Assembly (NCBI GenBank): GCA_900239685.1
Contig: OENT01000246.1
Span: 1-64,000, forward strand
Direction of reading: 5' to 3'
Length of the DNA stretch: 64,000 nt
Source: Rotaria macrura
Taxonomy: Eukaryota; Rotifera; Eurotatoria; Philodinida; Philodinidae
The first letter of the stretch is position 1. Each line of letters begins with the position of its first letter. Position numbers and translations under genes: made by a program. The notes beneath the pieces are model-generated. The model was not told the DNA's origin, searched no databases, and saw only the letters and a list, made by a program, of their open reading frames with translations. Below are positions 38,539-53,581 of this stretch, piece after piece.

Positions 38539-41482
38539 ATGTTTGTTTATTTTTCGCTTGTTTTTTGTGTCATTATTTTGATCGTAGATTCATACGATGC
38601 TTCTCTCTTTTTTTGACAGATATAAATGTGTGTATTAAGAAGATTTAAAACAAATGCTTGCCTATGCTAATCCAAAGAAAAATTCACAATATAAATATTG
38701 AAAACTTGCTAATAATTAGATTCAAAGAGGAGTTATGAATGTCAATCAATAATAACTGATCGAAGCTTTTCTTTGTTAGAAAATTATTCTTGTATTCATC
38801 ACGCTTGACTTTACTTTCCGTTGTACGTACACGTCGAAATGTAATCGTATCATTACTAATGGACATACTTGGGAAAGCTGTTTGGGTTATACCAATAGAG
38901 ATTGAAATCTAAAACACAATACTACCAGTCACATAGCGAGTCTTTTCTAGGATACATATCTTTCAGCATACTCAAGAAATGTAATAAATCCTGCCATCTA
39001 TCCCTTTTCTATAATATTAGATTATTTTTCAGCTGTCTAGACTCTTATTGCTGATCTGTTCCTAAGGATTTTCGTTCTACTCTTATTATTCTCAGAAATA
39101 GAAGTATAAACTAAGAAGAAGAAAGAAAATTTAATCAAATTCAAGAACTTCTCATACAGAAATCTGCATATTTTTTCTTGATTGCAGCAACTATCATTGG
39201 CAATATCTCAATGATCAACTGCTTCAATCAAATAATTTCAACATTCCGATAGTTATTGTTGAGATACTAAATTTCATAATATCAATCGAAATAAATCAAT
39301 TAAATATATTCTTGAATACATAATTATTAAAGAGAAAATAAATTCATATAAGCATACACGGAATAGTTTTACAACGATTTTCTCTTTCTACACTATACAC
39401 AACAATTAACATGTTTTGACAACTCTCATATCCTCTCGTTTGCATGCTTGGATTTCTATTTTTATTATTACACTCATGTTTTCTATTGAATAAATGAACA
39501 TGTCAATAAATAGATTGTGTTAAAGTCTTTTCACGACTGTTACAAAAGAGCATCATATATTTAACAAGTTTTATGCGTGCTTGACAACATCAATATTGAT
39601 GTGATGCTTGAATGAATAGACCGAAACTAATGTAGCTACTTACATAGTTTTTCGTCTGTCATTTGACTGATAAGGACCATAAACACACATATATATATAT
39701 AGATATAGATATATCAAATGGGCTACTCGTATTCTGTGCAAAGCATTCCTTTAAGTTCCGGTCTTAATTATCTCATTGCAAGCTTAGAACGCAAACAAAA
39801 AACATGCAATGCATGAATAATTCGAGTAATCATCGTGAGGTCATATTATACAACCCGATACTGATTCAATGTACATCTAAATCTAGTTTGTGAAACATTA
39901 AATTTGGATGTATTGCAGATATCATCAGATAAGAGTATGGTATATAAATATATATAGTATATATATATAGAACTGTTTACGAGCTATAGTTAGTAATTCG
40001 GCAAGTTTGAATTCATAATGTATTAACTCGGAAATTCAAGTCAGTGAGATTCTTCTGATATTGTTCGTTTAATTCGAATAGACATTATGAGTAATAACAT
40101 ATAATTCCATCGTGAATTAAAGAAATAAGAGGGAAAAAAGGGAGTAGATGACGGCTCAACGAATGCATGCGTTAACTGTTATAGATTTAATCGAGAGCCT
40201 TGACATTAAGCGTAGGAATGATGTGAAAATTTTACATTTGGATATGTTGGTCAGGTCATAAACTCTTTTTCTTCGTGGTTGAGAGAAATTGTAATGATGC
40301 ATTATAATTGATAGTTGACCTATGCGTCTTTTTATATTAATATATATGGTAAAAATGCAGATGTGTAGCCTTAAGAACAATTGATATTTCAGGGATAGAT
40401 TTCTCGTCCAAAACGAAGTATGTCTTAATTTAGGTCAATAGTACTAGTTTAAGAGCATGTATCCATTAACAATATTCTTATGAATGAAAACTTTTAAGAG
40501 TCTTCTGTCAAAGAAGAGAACAACCATTTGGTACGATAAAAACAGATTGAAGACATCGGTTGTTTTTGTTGTCGAGTTATTTATAGGCTATCCTATACGT
40601 ATAATATTATTCTAAAAGATGACACCTAAAATAATCTACAATAAATTCATAAAATGAAAGAATAACCAACATCTGTATATACGAACAAAAAATAAACAGA
40701 AAAGCACAAGTTAAAAGACTCCTACATATACATATATAAATCAAAACATTGTGATATTTTTCAGCAATTAGCTCGTAGACAAAGAATTTCGATGTCATAA
40801 AATATCTGGAATACCACAATATATCTTCTTACATGTCAGTATGTATTGAATGCTATTTCAAATAATAAAAGTCTATTTTGACAATCATATGAGAATGAAT
40901 GCGTGTTCCAATAGGAATTAAACATCTCGACAAAAACAATAGTTCATTAAATGTTATTTTTAACTTTCTTCGATGATGAATGTTTGTACGAGTATGAGTT
41001 ACGGACAATCAGAGGCAACACTGATTGCATTCAACAGAGAGTGAGCGAGAAAGCAAATCCTTACTTCTGTTGATGGATAGTTCAAAACATGCGATCGACT
41101 AATTATTAATATAGAAAAGATATTTATTTCATAAAATATATGATATCTTTTTTCACTCTAATTTTTACAATTGTTCATCAATAAATGATTCATGATTTCT
41201 TTATGAAAAAAATGAAAATAGAAATATATTGTGACCATTATCGTCGAAATAGAATTGTGTTTAAGAAGTAAATTGTTCGTTTGTTTTTTGCGAACCAATC
41301 ACATGAGATTTGAGCGAAGCATAAAAAGCAAAAATACGAATAAATATTTTCTTCCACTATTTAAATTTTTTTTTCAATATGAAGCAATAGCAACATTGAC
41401 AATATACAAAAAAAACTAGCGATATACTTTTCTTTAAAAATTTCTTTCATTCATTGTATTTATTTTTGGGTAGTTTGTATTT
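38539..41482. other. Intergenic region between CCDC13 and the PKA gene
   Basis: 2.9 kb between two convergent 3' ends. AT-rich, with a TA-rich simple repeat near 39690-39716. No gene or RNA recognised. Confidence 0.5.
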
Positions 41483-43038
<1,556 letters not shown>

Positions 43039-45242
43039 CGTTGTTTTTGCTTTATTTATGTCTATATGTAATGTATCTAATAAAGAAACACAAAGACTTG
43101 ATGGCCTTGTTTGCTTCTAAAGATTTAAGCTAAAAGTAGAAGACGAATGATACTGTGCTTATGTTATGTCTCAAGTTTGATTGTTTCGACAATCAGTCTT
43201 ACCGAAAAATAAATTGTCTATCATAGGAAAAAAAAAGGAAAATACTTTCAAGGCTAACATCAGTAGCCTAATTGTTATATTACTCTGGTATTCACCGAAG
43301 AAAAAAAAAAGAGAAGAAGACAGATATTTTTTTTTTCTACATACTAAATGTAGTTTGTCTTATGATGCTATGTCCCATTGCCTGTCGTCTATCTATTTAT
43401 CTATGTTCGGTTTTGCTATGATGTTTTGTTCTGTCATGTTCTTAGACGTCAAAACGCCTTGGATAAGATGCTATCACCCATTAATGTATTACTCTAGTCG
43501 AACCATAATCTCTTTTTTTTTGTTGCAGGAGCTATTTTCTTTCTTTCTTCTTTTTTCCCCTCATTTTTCCTGTCCTTTAATCGATAACACATTGTCAACA
43601 TTGAATTTCATCGCCTTGCCCATATACTTGTGCGTATACAAGAACTAACGAATATAAAGGAGGTTATACTTTAATTATTTCAATTCCTTTCATATCTTAT
43701 TAACTTGATACGCTGCAAATATAAATAGTTGATAATATGACAATAAATTATAAATGAGCCATGACAAGTGGAAAAAGAAAAGTAAATGCATCTTTACAAA
43801 GAGAAAATAACAATGAACTAAACTGAAATAATTATATAGAGGAAACATCATGAATAGGCATGCATAGCTTTTTCAAAATACAATGCATACGGAATAGTTA
43901 TAGTGCGAGTTTCTTTTTATAACCTATTTCTTTCTCACACACTGCTAAGAAAGAGTAGATGATAGAAAAAGCAGAAAACTACTTTAAATCAATTGAACTC
44001 GTTTGCGTTATTGATAGGATTAGAATATGAGAGGAAGAAAAGAGAACGTTTCCTTTTTCCTATTCATTCGTTTTTTTAAGAAAACTTCTTCTGAAGAGTT
44101 TCTCTTTTTCTCTGTTGCGTTCGTCTTCCGACAGTTCTTCACATATTTCTGATGTTAATGGTGAATATGTCTATCTTGCTTATTTGTTTTCTACTAACAA
44201 CTTCTCTCTCCCCCCCCCCCCTTCTTCCCTCCATCTGTCGCTCTCTTTATTTTCTCGCTATGTAACTGCCTGAAGAATTCATTGTGACTGAGTCAAAAAG
44301 AAAATAAACATTCATGATATATATTATTTTCACACTATTTATTGATGTCAACAAAGATGATGACGAGTATTAGATTCATAGTTAATTAACGATTCGAAAA
44401 GGAAAACATACAAAATAAATCAACAAAGAAAGCCCAACATGATGAAAAGAACAGAATACGATACTGAGTATGATAAATAGTTGGATAATAAATATGATTC
44501 ACCTAATGTATTTGCCTAAGATATCTATATATCTATTTTCCCTACGTACCTGATCCAAAGAGATTCTATTAGTCTTGTTACTAATTATGTGTTGACTAAT
44601 AAAGGAAAAATATTGGTTTTTGTGCTGCCAGAAGACAATATGAAGAGAAATGCCTGTTTATCGATGATACTTCCTAATAAATAAACCTAGACAAATATTT
44701 ATATGTTTTTCTAGTTCTATTTTTAGCTAGAGATTTGCTCTAAATAAAGCAAGAATGACATTCTTCATCGTTCAAATCACAATCACGTACACATATTATT
44801 CAAATGTTTTAATAACAAATAAAAAGAAAAACAAAGCATTAATATATATGTATATTTACTAAGAATATGGTCATGTTCTATTTTCTATTTGACTTCTGTC
44901 TTTGTTATGAAAAAATCGAAATTTATCTTTGTCGTAAATTCTATTTACAAAATCAAACATGTCATACTTATATTTCATTATCATTTTCAAATATTTAATT
45001 TCTATTTATGAACAAGCTCAAAGAAAAAATGAATACATTAAAATTACAACGATTAATTTTTTTTTTCGTCCTTTATTAGGTTCTTCTAAAGTGAATACAA
45101 AAGAATAATAAATAATATATTAAATAAGATTTTTCTTGTTATCTAAGATGATCTGATGTTCATTAAAGAAATCTTCGACTGAATGGCATCTAAAAGATCA
45201 TAGAAATCATATATCTTTTCTTTCAAATAAATCTAATTATGC
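43039..45242. other. Intergenic region upstream of the PKA gene
   Basis: 2.2 kb that should hold the PKA promoter and the 3' UTR of the lectin gene. It contains a run of 12 C at 44210-44221 after a pyrimidine-rich stretch. A 155-codon plus-strand frame at 43181-43648 has no coding character. No other feature recognised. Confidence 0.45.
44210..44221. repeat. C12 homopolymer in a pyrimidine-rich tract
   Basis: Twelve consecutive C following CTTCTCTCT and followed by TTCTTCCC, unusual in this AT-rich DNA. Such a tract can form triplex or i-motif structures and is prone to length change. Confidence 0.85.
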
Positions 45243-47565
45243 TTACTTTCTCTTTGATTGACATCGTAAACAAATATCGAATTTCAAACAACAACCAATG
45301 AGGCCCATTAGAATAATAATAAACACTGCAATGATTGATTGAATAGCTTCTGAACTAACTAAAAGCCAAAATAAAACAACAAACATAACAAATATGTATG
45401 TAAATATGTAGATTCTTTTTTTTTTTTATATGAATAAGCACTAACATTTCTGGCATTTATCTCCAGCATACAAAAAGTAACATTTACATTGATGTTTAAA
45501 GCGAGAATTGATGCATTTACCACCATGACCACATAGATGTTCTGCATGACAATGATTTTGAACTGAGAAAAAAAATAGAAATAATTGTAGTGAAAATTTT
45601 CGTTGAATAATCTAATTAACAATTGTATTTAAAATCATACGGAAACATTCGATTCTATTAACTCGCAAGTATTTTTGTCTATTTTTATCTACATACCGAT
45701 GGGATTCATATAAAGTCTATGATAAGACGAGTTTGTCATATAACTAACATTGTTTTACTGAAATATTTCTCGTCGTTTTTACTTTGCAAGATTATGCGCT
45801 TAGAAAAAATTTTCAATTCAATGATTCGTCGAACATCATGAAGTTTTTTCTAGCACGATACATTTAAGAACAGAATATTTTTATTTTCATTTCAATAACT
45901 TCAACAAAAATGAAACATTTTGTTCAATTAGAAATTCTACGACTAGATTAGTTTCAATTTTGACTTCTACTATTAGTGTCATCAAAGTATTCTAATATTA
46001 TATAAAACGATGAGGCTCATTAGTTCTCATAGATTATTACTATATGTTCGTTTGATATCAATATTTGTTGTAATGATATTGAAAGAAGATTTACGGGCTT
46101 AGTTCTTAGTATCTACACTTCAATCCGTTCGCATGCATGTGTATTAGATGAATAGTACACACACTATTAAGTGTTGTATTGTTGAACTTGTGTTGTTTTC
46201 TTTTTACATTAAGAGGAAACATTAAACCAGGAATACAATCATTCTTTACGCAAGAATATTCTTAAGTCTCAAGTATAATTATTAGTATTTAAAAGAAGTA
46301 GATCAAAAAAAAATGTCACGAGAGTACTCGAAATTTTCTAGAAGAGAAACGAAGACAAACTTCGTTTCTATCAATAAACAACTATCCCTATATACTACAA
46401 TCAATTATCATTTGATAAGCCATACTCCACACGAGAAATAAATTGATTTGTGAGTAGCGCTTCATGCTTGCATTCAATTGCCGATCTGAATTTGCCATAC
46501 TAAAGTATCATCTTCAAACAATCCTAATCTATTCCAGTATGTATGTCTGTCAAGTTACATCTTGCTTAATTAAATATTCTTGCATGACAGAATTCTTTAT
46601 AGCAATGGCAAAGCTGTGTTTTCTTCTTGAACAGACATTTTCAATGGAGAATGAAATGTATGTTTACGAGAAAAACAAAATTTTATCTTGAAATTTTTTC
46701 AAGTGAAAAATTGTAAACATACTCTACACAAAACTTCGAATTTATTCATCGGTGCACAAGAAATAACAGTTGTTAATTTACTTGATATTCATTTTCATTC
46801 AAGTAAAACATAAGTGTAAACCTCAATTGAAATTGGTATTATTTTCTTACCATATTTACAAACGGATCGTGCTTTATCATATAAACATTCTCGTCCTTCG
46901 AAAGCAGGATCAGTGCCGCTAACTAGGTTAATTAATCCACAATGTGATGTGTCTTGTCTATAATTATAGAGGAAATTTGCAAATATTGTATCAGATAATT
47001 TTCGTTGATTAACCCAATGCCATTGACCACTACGATTTGCAGATAAACCAATCCATGCTTGTTTAGCATTTGCTGGTTTTAATAGTTTATCGACAACAAA
47101 TTTGAGTTCATCCATCGTTTCAAATGTAACTAATGAAGCATTGATATTTTTCTTCGAACAACTTTTCACTGATGAATCCCATGTTGATTCTGTCAATGAT
47201 AATGAGTAACATGAGCCAGCATAGAAATGAAAGCCAGGTAGACAAGCTAAATTATCAAATGACAAACAGATTTGATGTTGATATTTATCAAATTCGAACC
47301 TGGTATACTTGTATTATAAAGATGATTTTGCACAGATTGTATTACATGACGAAGTTCTAATGCTAAATAAAAAAACTTACAATGATTTCTAAAACGATTT
47401 GAAAAGTCAAATACCGATATTATATTCAGATCGATTATCATCAATAGTTTTATTCCGTATTGTGCGTATTATATCAACTATGTCACTACTTGAAGTAGGT
47501 TGACTTGTTAGTAACAAGAGGAATAAATAAAATAATGAAAATTTTTGTTGATTTTTACGTATCAT
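45243..47565 (-). CDS. C-type lectin / EGF / single-pass membrane protein
   Basis: Exons 47565-47415, 47362-47300, 47246-46851, 45562-45446 and 45358-45243 encode 280 residues; all four introns are phase 1. A signal peptide covers about residues 1-27 (leucine-rich core, then SQPTSSS). The C-type lectin domain (about 73-203) opens CLPGFHFYAGSCYS and contains WIGLS and WHWVN plus the later Cys residues; the calcium/sugar motifs EPN/QPD and WND are not seen, so sugar binding is uncertain. One EGF-like domain with six Cys (CHAEHLCGHGGKC to CKCYFLYAGDKC) follows at about 207-242. A transmembrane helix (about 248-265) and a short basic tail ending QSKRK complete it. It is predicted to be a cell-surface receptor or adhesion molecule. 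It is related to the gene at 53582-62626. Confidence 0.88.
45563..46850 (-). other. 1.29-kb intron of the first lectin gene
   Basis: Phase-1 intron between the lectin and EGF exons (donor TATG|GTAAGA, acceptor TTCTCAG|TTC). AT-rich; no gene or clear transposon recognised. Confidence 0.85.
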
Positions 47566-48197
47566 ATCGATTATACAATGTAATGATTGAAAACGAAATG
47601 AGTTTTATCGTTTTTTTTTCGAACACTTTTGATTGAATGAACTTACTCACATCTTTAAAGAGAAAGAAAAACGAAAGAAAGCAATCAAGCATGACCTGTA
47701 ATATTTCAACAACAAAAAAAAAATAAAAAGAACAAGACAAATGTTCATTCACACAGATGTGCTCATTCAATATACATTATTTGATGTTCTCTGTTAAAAG
47801 GTCATTTGGAGATGACCAAAGGCTATCCTACGCGTAAGAATAATGATCATGCAAGGTAAGAACACGAGGATACGTATAGGAACAATTCATCATCAAGGAT
47901 CGAGTAAATGACTATGAATAATTGCATGTTTGTCTGATGTAACTATATACACTGATCCATTGGCTGTTCTTTTTTTTCTCTTGATACATCTTTTAAATAT
48001 TATTCATTCATATCTAATTATTACATAAGTAGGTCGGACGTTTTGAAATCTGATCTATATACTTCATGACTACGAACAAATTGAGTCTTTCGTTTTCTTT
48101 CTTTTATTTATATAACACAATACTAAGTAAGCAGAATGAAACGATTAAGAAAATTCACCGGTATTTTAGCAAAAAAAAGAAACACAGAGTCCTTGTC
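47566..48197. other. Spacer between lectin gene and STRA6-like gene
   Basis: 632 bp between the STRA6-like stop codon and the lectin start codon. It must hold the 3' end of one transcript and the promoter of the next. No distinct signal recognised. Confidence 0.5.
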
Positions 48198-51100
48198 TTA
48201 AAACTTTCGTGGTAAAGTTGCTGATAAACCAATCTTATCAAGTAAACGTTCTAATGTTTTTGATTGAATCGTTTTCTTCGAACAAAGTCGATGCTTTCGA
48301 TATCGTTTTAATTGTTCATTATGTATTAATGTATAAGCCAATGCCCAACGAAAACGACTTAATTGCGATAATTTTTCATATTTATATGAACGATTGTTTT
48401 TGTCCATGGTTAATTTTAATTTTAATTTTCTTATATCAATAAGACGTTCTCTTATAACATCAATGAATACATTTAAAACGGGATGTCGTTGATTTCTTTC
48501 AATATAGAAAAAACTCACATAAGATGAATACGATGAATCATACATTTCTACACCTCGTCCATATGCTGAATAATCTAGACGTGCACAAAAGAACAATGCA
48601 CATAGAATACCTTTTGTTATACGTGATAAACATGTGATAAAACCAAGATAACAATCGAAAAAGAGACTAAAGTAGGAAAATGTATAAAAAAGACGAAGAT
48701 TACATAATGCAAGTAGATCATTATTTTGTACGAATAATAATTTACAGCAAAGACGTACAAATAATAATTTAAATAAGAATAATATTATCAATGGTAATAC
48801 TAATTTAGAAACAAATTCCAATACAATCAATGAATAAAACATATAACGAGATAGAATATAAAATATTGATATAGATAAAAATAAACATATGTAAATGTAA
48901 ACTAATGAACCTGAAAAATATAAGAAAAGATCATAATTAATTCATTTCTATATCAATATAATAGTGATATGAAATACATTTTTTTCTATATGCCTTCTCT
49001 ATGCAAATTTAGATTAATAGATGAAACATCGATTAAATCGGATGATTCTTAAATATTCATCATGTCTGTTCTTGACTATACTAAGTCAAAGATCAATAAA
49101 TGTGTTCAGCCATTTCTTAATTGTAATCACGCTTTTGTCCTATGTACGTTTTTCATAGACAGTTCCAATAACGTTTTCGTTGAAAATCTAGTGATTGAAG
49201 ATTATCGGTATCGGTGAGGATTTTCAACCATCCGAATATGATAAATCAAGATGTGATGAGATGCTGCGAATTGTTTCTATCATATCATGAATCAATTTCA
49301 CGATCTCTATTTATCAATTCAAATGGTCTTCGATCAAATCAGCATAGATATAGATATTAAAACAAAGTCGAAGAGAAAAATATCCGATTGTGTGGTCAAC
49401 TGGCAGCATAGGGTACCGCCCGAAGATTCGATCTCTTTTTAATTACTAAATTTGTGTTGTATGCCATCAGTGTGCTATCTGGATGGCTCATGCCAGAAGA
49501 TAAAATAAATATTAGTGGCTTACTCCTACGATCATTCTTTGTTGGATGGAGTCTAGGTTCGAATACAGTACTTGGGGCAGAGATCTGTGTTTCAATATCT
49601 CAGAAATTTGTTGGTTCTATTATGTTAGTTTTTTTAGGACATGTCACGATTCTACAAATTTAACCATTCTAACTAAAGTGGAGGTGAAAAGTTTAGACAC
49701 GACTTATTTTTGAATTATTTTTCGTACCAGAAAAAGTACTTGTCAAATTCCAACGAAAACTTCTTAGAAACGGTTCTCTGAAAAACCAACATCTTCAAAA
49801 GCAGTTCATTCGATAGAGAAAATTTTTCTGAGAAAAGTAAGACTCTCCCAAGCTCTCCACGATCCATCTTCGCCAAACCACGTTCATTTGACGATTGACT
49901 TTGAACCTGCCAGAAAATAAATGGAGTTCAATGCAGATAGATCGTAGAGAGTCTTATTTTTTCTATCTAATGAACTGGTTTTGGGATTCTTGGTTTTTCA
50001 GAGACCCATTTCTCGATAGTTGCCATATGGATTCGACAAGCGCTTCTTCCGCTAGGTACTTGTTTCAATTGCTCATATTTCTTTTTCCCAATTGTTCTAA
50101 CTGTTTCTGGTACGAAAAAAAGTTCAAAAATTAATTGTTTCTAAACTTTTTGCCTACACTTGACTGCTACTAATTAGAGTAAATTTGAATTTTCGATTTT
50201 ATTCTTTGATCCTCTCTCCATATTATCCGAAAACATATAAATATTATTGCCACACAATGTTTCATCAACATTTTTCTTGTTACTCTATCGTACTTCTCAA
50301 AATATCGTAGTCAATATTAACAAATACAATTCGATTGTTTCGTAGAATTTCGACGCTTAATCAATACAACTTTAGAATAAATATCGAACATATAACATAC
50401 CCATAAATCGTCCTGGAAAATGTATTGATTTACTGATAATTGATACTGATGAAGTTATCTTTGGTTTGGGAATATCAATAAATATTCCTTTATATGCATT
50501 ACACATTTGTATTTGATAATGTTTTAAACCAAAAAATAATTGTAAACATGTTATAAAAGCTGTTAATAAACAAATGTATTTAATATCTCGATTGATATGT
50601 TCTAAATTTAGATTATAACATAGATCTTTCGATAGATCAGTGAGACCACATAGAATTAAATTTAGAAAGAATAATAATTTTTTCGTTATTATATATGTAT
50701 GATCTTGTAGCCAAAATGTAAAATAATATACTAATGTAAGTGCACTTGTATATATGCAAATAATTAATTTTGAATAACGAAAATGTAAACGTACATGATA
50801 AACGTGTTCTTTAAAAAGATTTATTAGAGAATTTAAAAAACGAAATAGAAATGAATATTCATGTGGATCATGTTGACATGAATATTTTGATGATTTCAGT
50901 AAATTATATTTAACATATTTCCAACGTGGTAATGTTTCTAATGATGATTGCCGTTTAAATTTACCACGAAATGTTTTTAAAAATAATATTGTTAAACAAA
51001 CAGATAAATAAACAATGAAATAATAATACGGTGCATTTCGTAATATATTATATAATATACTTTGTTTATTTAAATCCAACGAATAATTTAAACGTATTAA

Positions 51101-52763
51101 TTCATTTTCAACATCAGATTTATCGTCATTTGTGAAATTTTCAATATATTTTTCTATTCTATTATTATTATTATACTGTAAACGAATATTTTGATAGGTT
51201 TCATTGAATTTTCCTGTTCGATTAGTGCCTACAAAGATAGTAAATATTGTCTTCTTATTTCATATGAAAATACATTCGATTTAAATTTACAAAGATCGAT
51301 AACCTATTACATACGTTCTAATAGTCTTTTGACATTATTCGATCTAGTTCGAATTATTTACATGCAAAATTTAACTAATCATTAAAACAAAATAAAAGTA
51401 TCCACTCTACATTCAATCAGTACACATAAGAGCTCAGTTAGTATTCATACGATCACTTATCACTGACCTCTCAGTATTGACTACTACAGTGTATTTCTAA
51501 TGAAATGAATACGCTGTTTGACATATGTTCAGAATAGTTATGTGATCGAATTCCAATTTCACTAGGTATTAGAACCTAAACGGTAGGGTCTATAGCCTCG
51601 AATTTATTCCTTCTCTGATTCGCTATTGTATTCGGTAAACTTACTCGAGTAATTGATTCTTCACTCGATATTCGTTAGTACAAAAACAAAATTTAACGCA
51701 TATTTGAATTTTATATTGTTCATCAGTAGAGTTATGGAATCCATGGAAATAGACTATCGGATCAAGATGCGATGGATTCTCAATTCTTTCAGTTTAATAT
51801 ATATTTACCTAAAGTTGTTAATAGATACTGTTGAACATTGATACCCATCCGATTAAGTTTTTCAAAAGAATCTTTAATACTTGACATTTTACTTCTATCT
51901 AATGCACAATGAATATCCGATTGTAATTTAAATATGATTTCAAAATATAAATAAATTGATCCTAAACCGTATGATATTAGATTTTCTAAACGATTTTCAT
52001 AATTATTTTCTTTTTCGAATATAGATAAAATTGGAAAATATCTTAAGCCTAACAAAAGACCAGTACCGACTTGTATAATTAAATCAATTAATGGTCCATA
52101 TTTAAAGTATTCACCACTATGAACAATGTATTCATCGAATATATGTAAAATTTCTAATGCTATTATACCAAATACAGCAGCCGATTGAAAACGATAAATA
52201 TGTGAATGAGAATTAAATACCATAGGTAGTGAGAAATGTTGCCGAAATGATTTGAATGTTCGTGTTTTTCGACATGAAAAATTTTGAAAGAAAAATTGTA
52301 TTAATATAAGAATCAATAGAATAGATAATGATATATAATTAACTGGAATTTTATAATATAAATTTAATTTCGTTCGAAATAATTTACAAAAATTTGATGG
52401 TTTTTCTTTTGTTATATTATGAAGTTTTTCATAAGCCTGTAGATTTCGAATTTTAAATTGATAAATTGTATAACAACAACATGTTGCAAAAACAATAGTG
52501 ATCAAACAAATAAATATACGCCAAAAATAATATAGCAATGAATGATGAAAACAAATTGTTGATGATGAAGAAGGATTTGTTGGGTGATGACGAACATGAA
52601 CAATCGTATGTGGAGAATTTGATAGGATTGTCGATGACTCATTATCATTTGAAAAAGCTGGATTTTTTAAACCATCGTCACTAATCAATTGATCAGATGA
52701 TATGTTTGGAATCGAATAAAATTTATCTCGATGTTGATGATCAGCAGAATTTATTGTATACAT
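48198..52763 (-). CDS. STRA6-like multipass membrane receptor (retinoid/retinol uptake family)
   Basis: Three exons: 52763-51809, 51228-50401 and 48910-48198, giving 831 residues; both introns are phase 1 (580 and 1490 bp). The product has many hydrophobic segments throughout. Similarity to STRA6 is seen in GLRYFPIL in the first exon (STRA6 has a comparable GLRYYPVL), in the last exon around SRITKGILCALFFCARLD and RHPVLNVFIDVI, and in the C-terminal FRWALAYTLIHNEQL. Vertebrate STRA6 carries retinol from its plasma binding protein into cells; the ligand of invertebrate relatives is unknown. The N-terminal 90 residues are His/Ser/Asn-rich and hydrophilic, and the protein is longer than human STRA6 (667). 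Family assignment is from remembered motifs, so moderate. Confidence 0.75.
48911..50400 (-). other. 1.49-kb intron of the STRA6-like gene
   Basis: Phase-1 intron (donor ATGG|GTATGT, acceptor TTTTTCAG|GTTC). It carries the inverted-repeat element at about 49670-50169; the remainder is AT-rich. Confidence 0.85.
49670..50169. mobile_element. About 0.5-kb Tc1/mariner-like inverted-repeat element
   Basis: The left end AAGTGGAGGTGAAAAGTTTA at about 49676 matches, inverted, the right end (AAGTGTAGGCAAAAAGTTTA read on the minus strand from about 50161). The similarity continues inward through TTTTTCGTACCAG and through the pair around 49820-49860 and 49940-49975 (GAGAGTCTTA.. with ..TAAGACTCTC). The GTGG-GG--AAAAGTTTAGACAC pattern is typical of Tc1/mariner termini. 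Exact ends are uncertain by a few bases. There is no transposase. Confidence 0.75.
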
Positions 52764-53013
52764 TGAACTAAAATGAACAGGAAGGAAATGTGATGTTCAT
52801 GGTTGATATGTTATTTCGTTTCGTTCTTTTTCTGTATGATGAATATGAAAGATAGGGAAGGAGAAGAAGAAGAAGACGAGAAAAAACAACATAACGTAAA
52901 AAGAAAGTTACATATGAATATGAGAGTTGTGTAAGACTTTTTTTAACAGATGCTCATAAAAGATAAATATGCGTATATATTGAGCGTTCGTCTATACTCT
53001 CATGATCGCATTT

Positions 53014-53049
<36 letters not shown>

Positions 53050-53581
53050 GCCGTCGTTGAGGCGAATGAAAGAGTTGTATAACAAACGAGTTCGCATATA
53101 CACACCCACATGTGTCCATCATTCACAACGAATTTCGATCAACAGATAGTCAATGAAAATGATGCAAGCAATACCGATTTTACTACTTCGCTCTGTAATT
53201 GTCTCTGTAAATGTGTCTATGCTATGAGTGATTGTAAATTCGAAAATAATGATATCATCTAGCCCCAATATGTCTCGCCACCTACTTTAATTGGGGACAC
53301 TGCAATGTAATCCATCATTATTGACCATATCAAACACGAGAATATCTTTTCATTCGGTATATTTCATTTAATCGTGAAGCTTTTCTTTCTATCATAATAA
53401 ACCGTTCAACAACTGTCGCTAATTTTTTATACGATAAGAACTAATAAAGTGAAATTTAATTTGACAATCTGTGTTCAAAGACACAGTATTGATTTTTATA
53501 AATGAATAAAGAAAACTTCAACTGTATCACATCATACAACAAACATATGATTAAGATTAATGAATAATGAAACTATGACAC
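52764..53581. other. Spacer between STRA6-like gene and second lectin-like gene
   Basis: 818 bp containing the STRA6-like promoter and the 3' UTR of the next gene. A (GAA)n-like purine tract lies near 52860-52890 and an (ATC)12 microsatellite at 53014-53049. Confidence 0.5.
53014..53049. repeat. (ATC)12 microsatellite
   Basis: Twelve perfect ATC units. It is not within any predicted exon. Confidence 0.95.

Noticed and set aside
43181..43648. 155-codon plus-strand frame
   Set aside because: Lies just upstream of the PKA start on the other strand, is crossed by homopolymer tracts, and has no domain.
45359..45622. 87-codon minus-strand frame
   Set aside because: It is a shifted reading of the EGF exon; the correct frame gives the six-cysteine EGF pattern.
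49392..49435. tRNA-like string with a loosely B-box-like GAAGATTCGATCTC
   Set aside because: No acceptor, D or anticodon stem can be paired.
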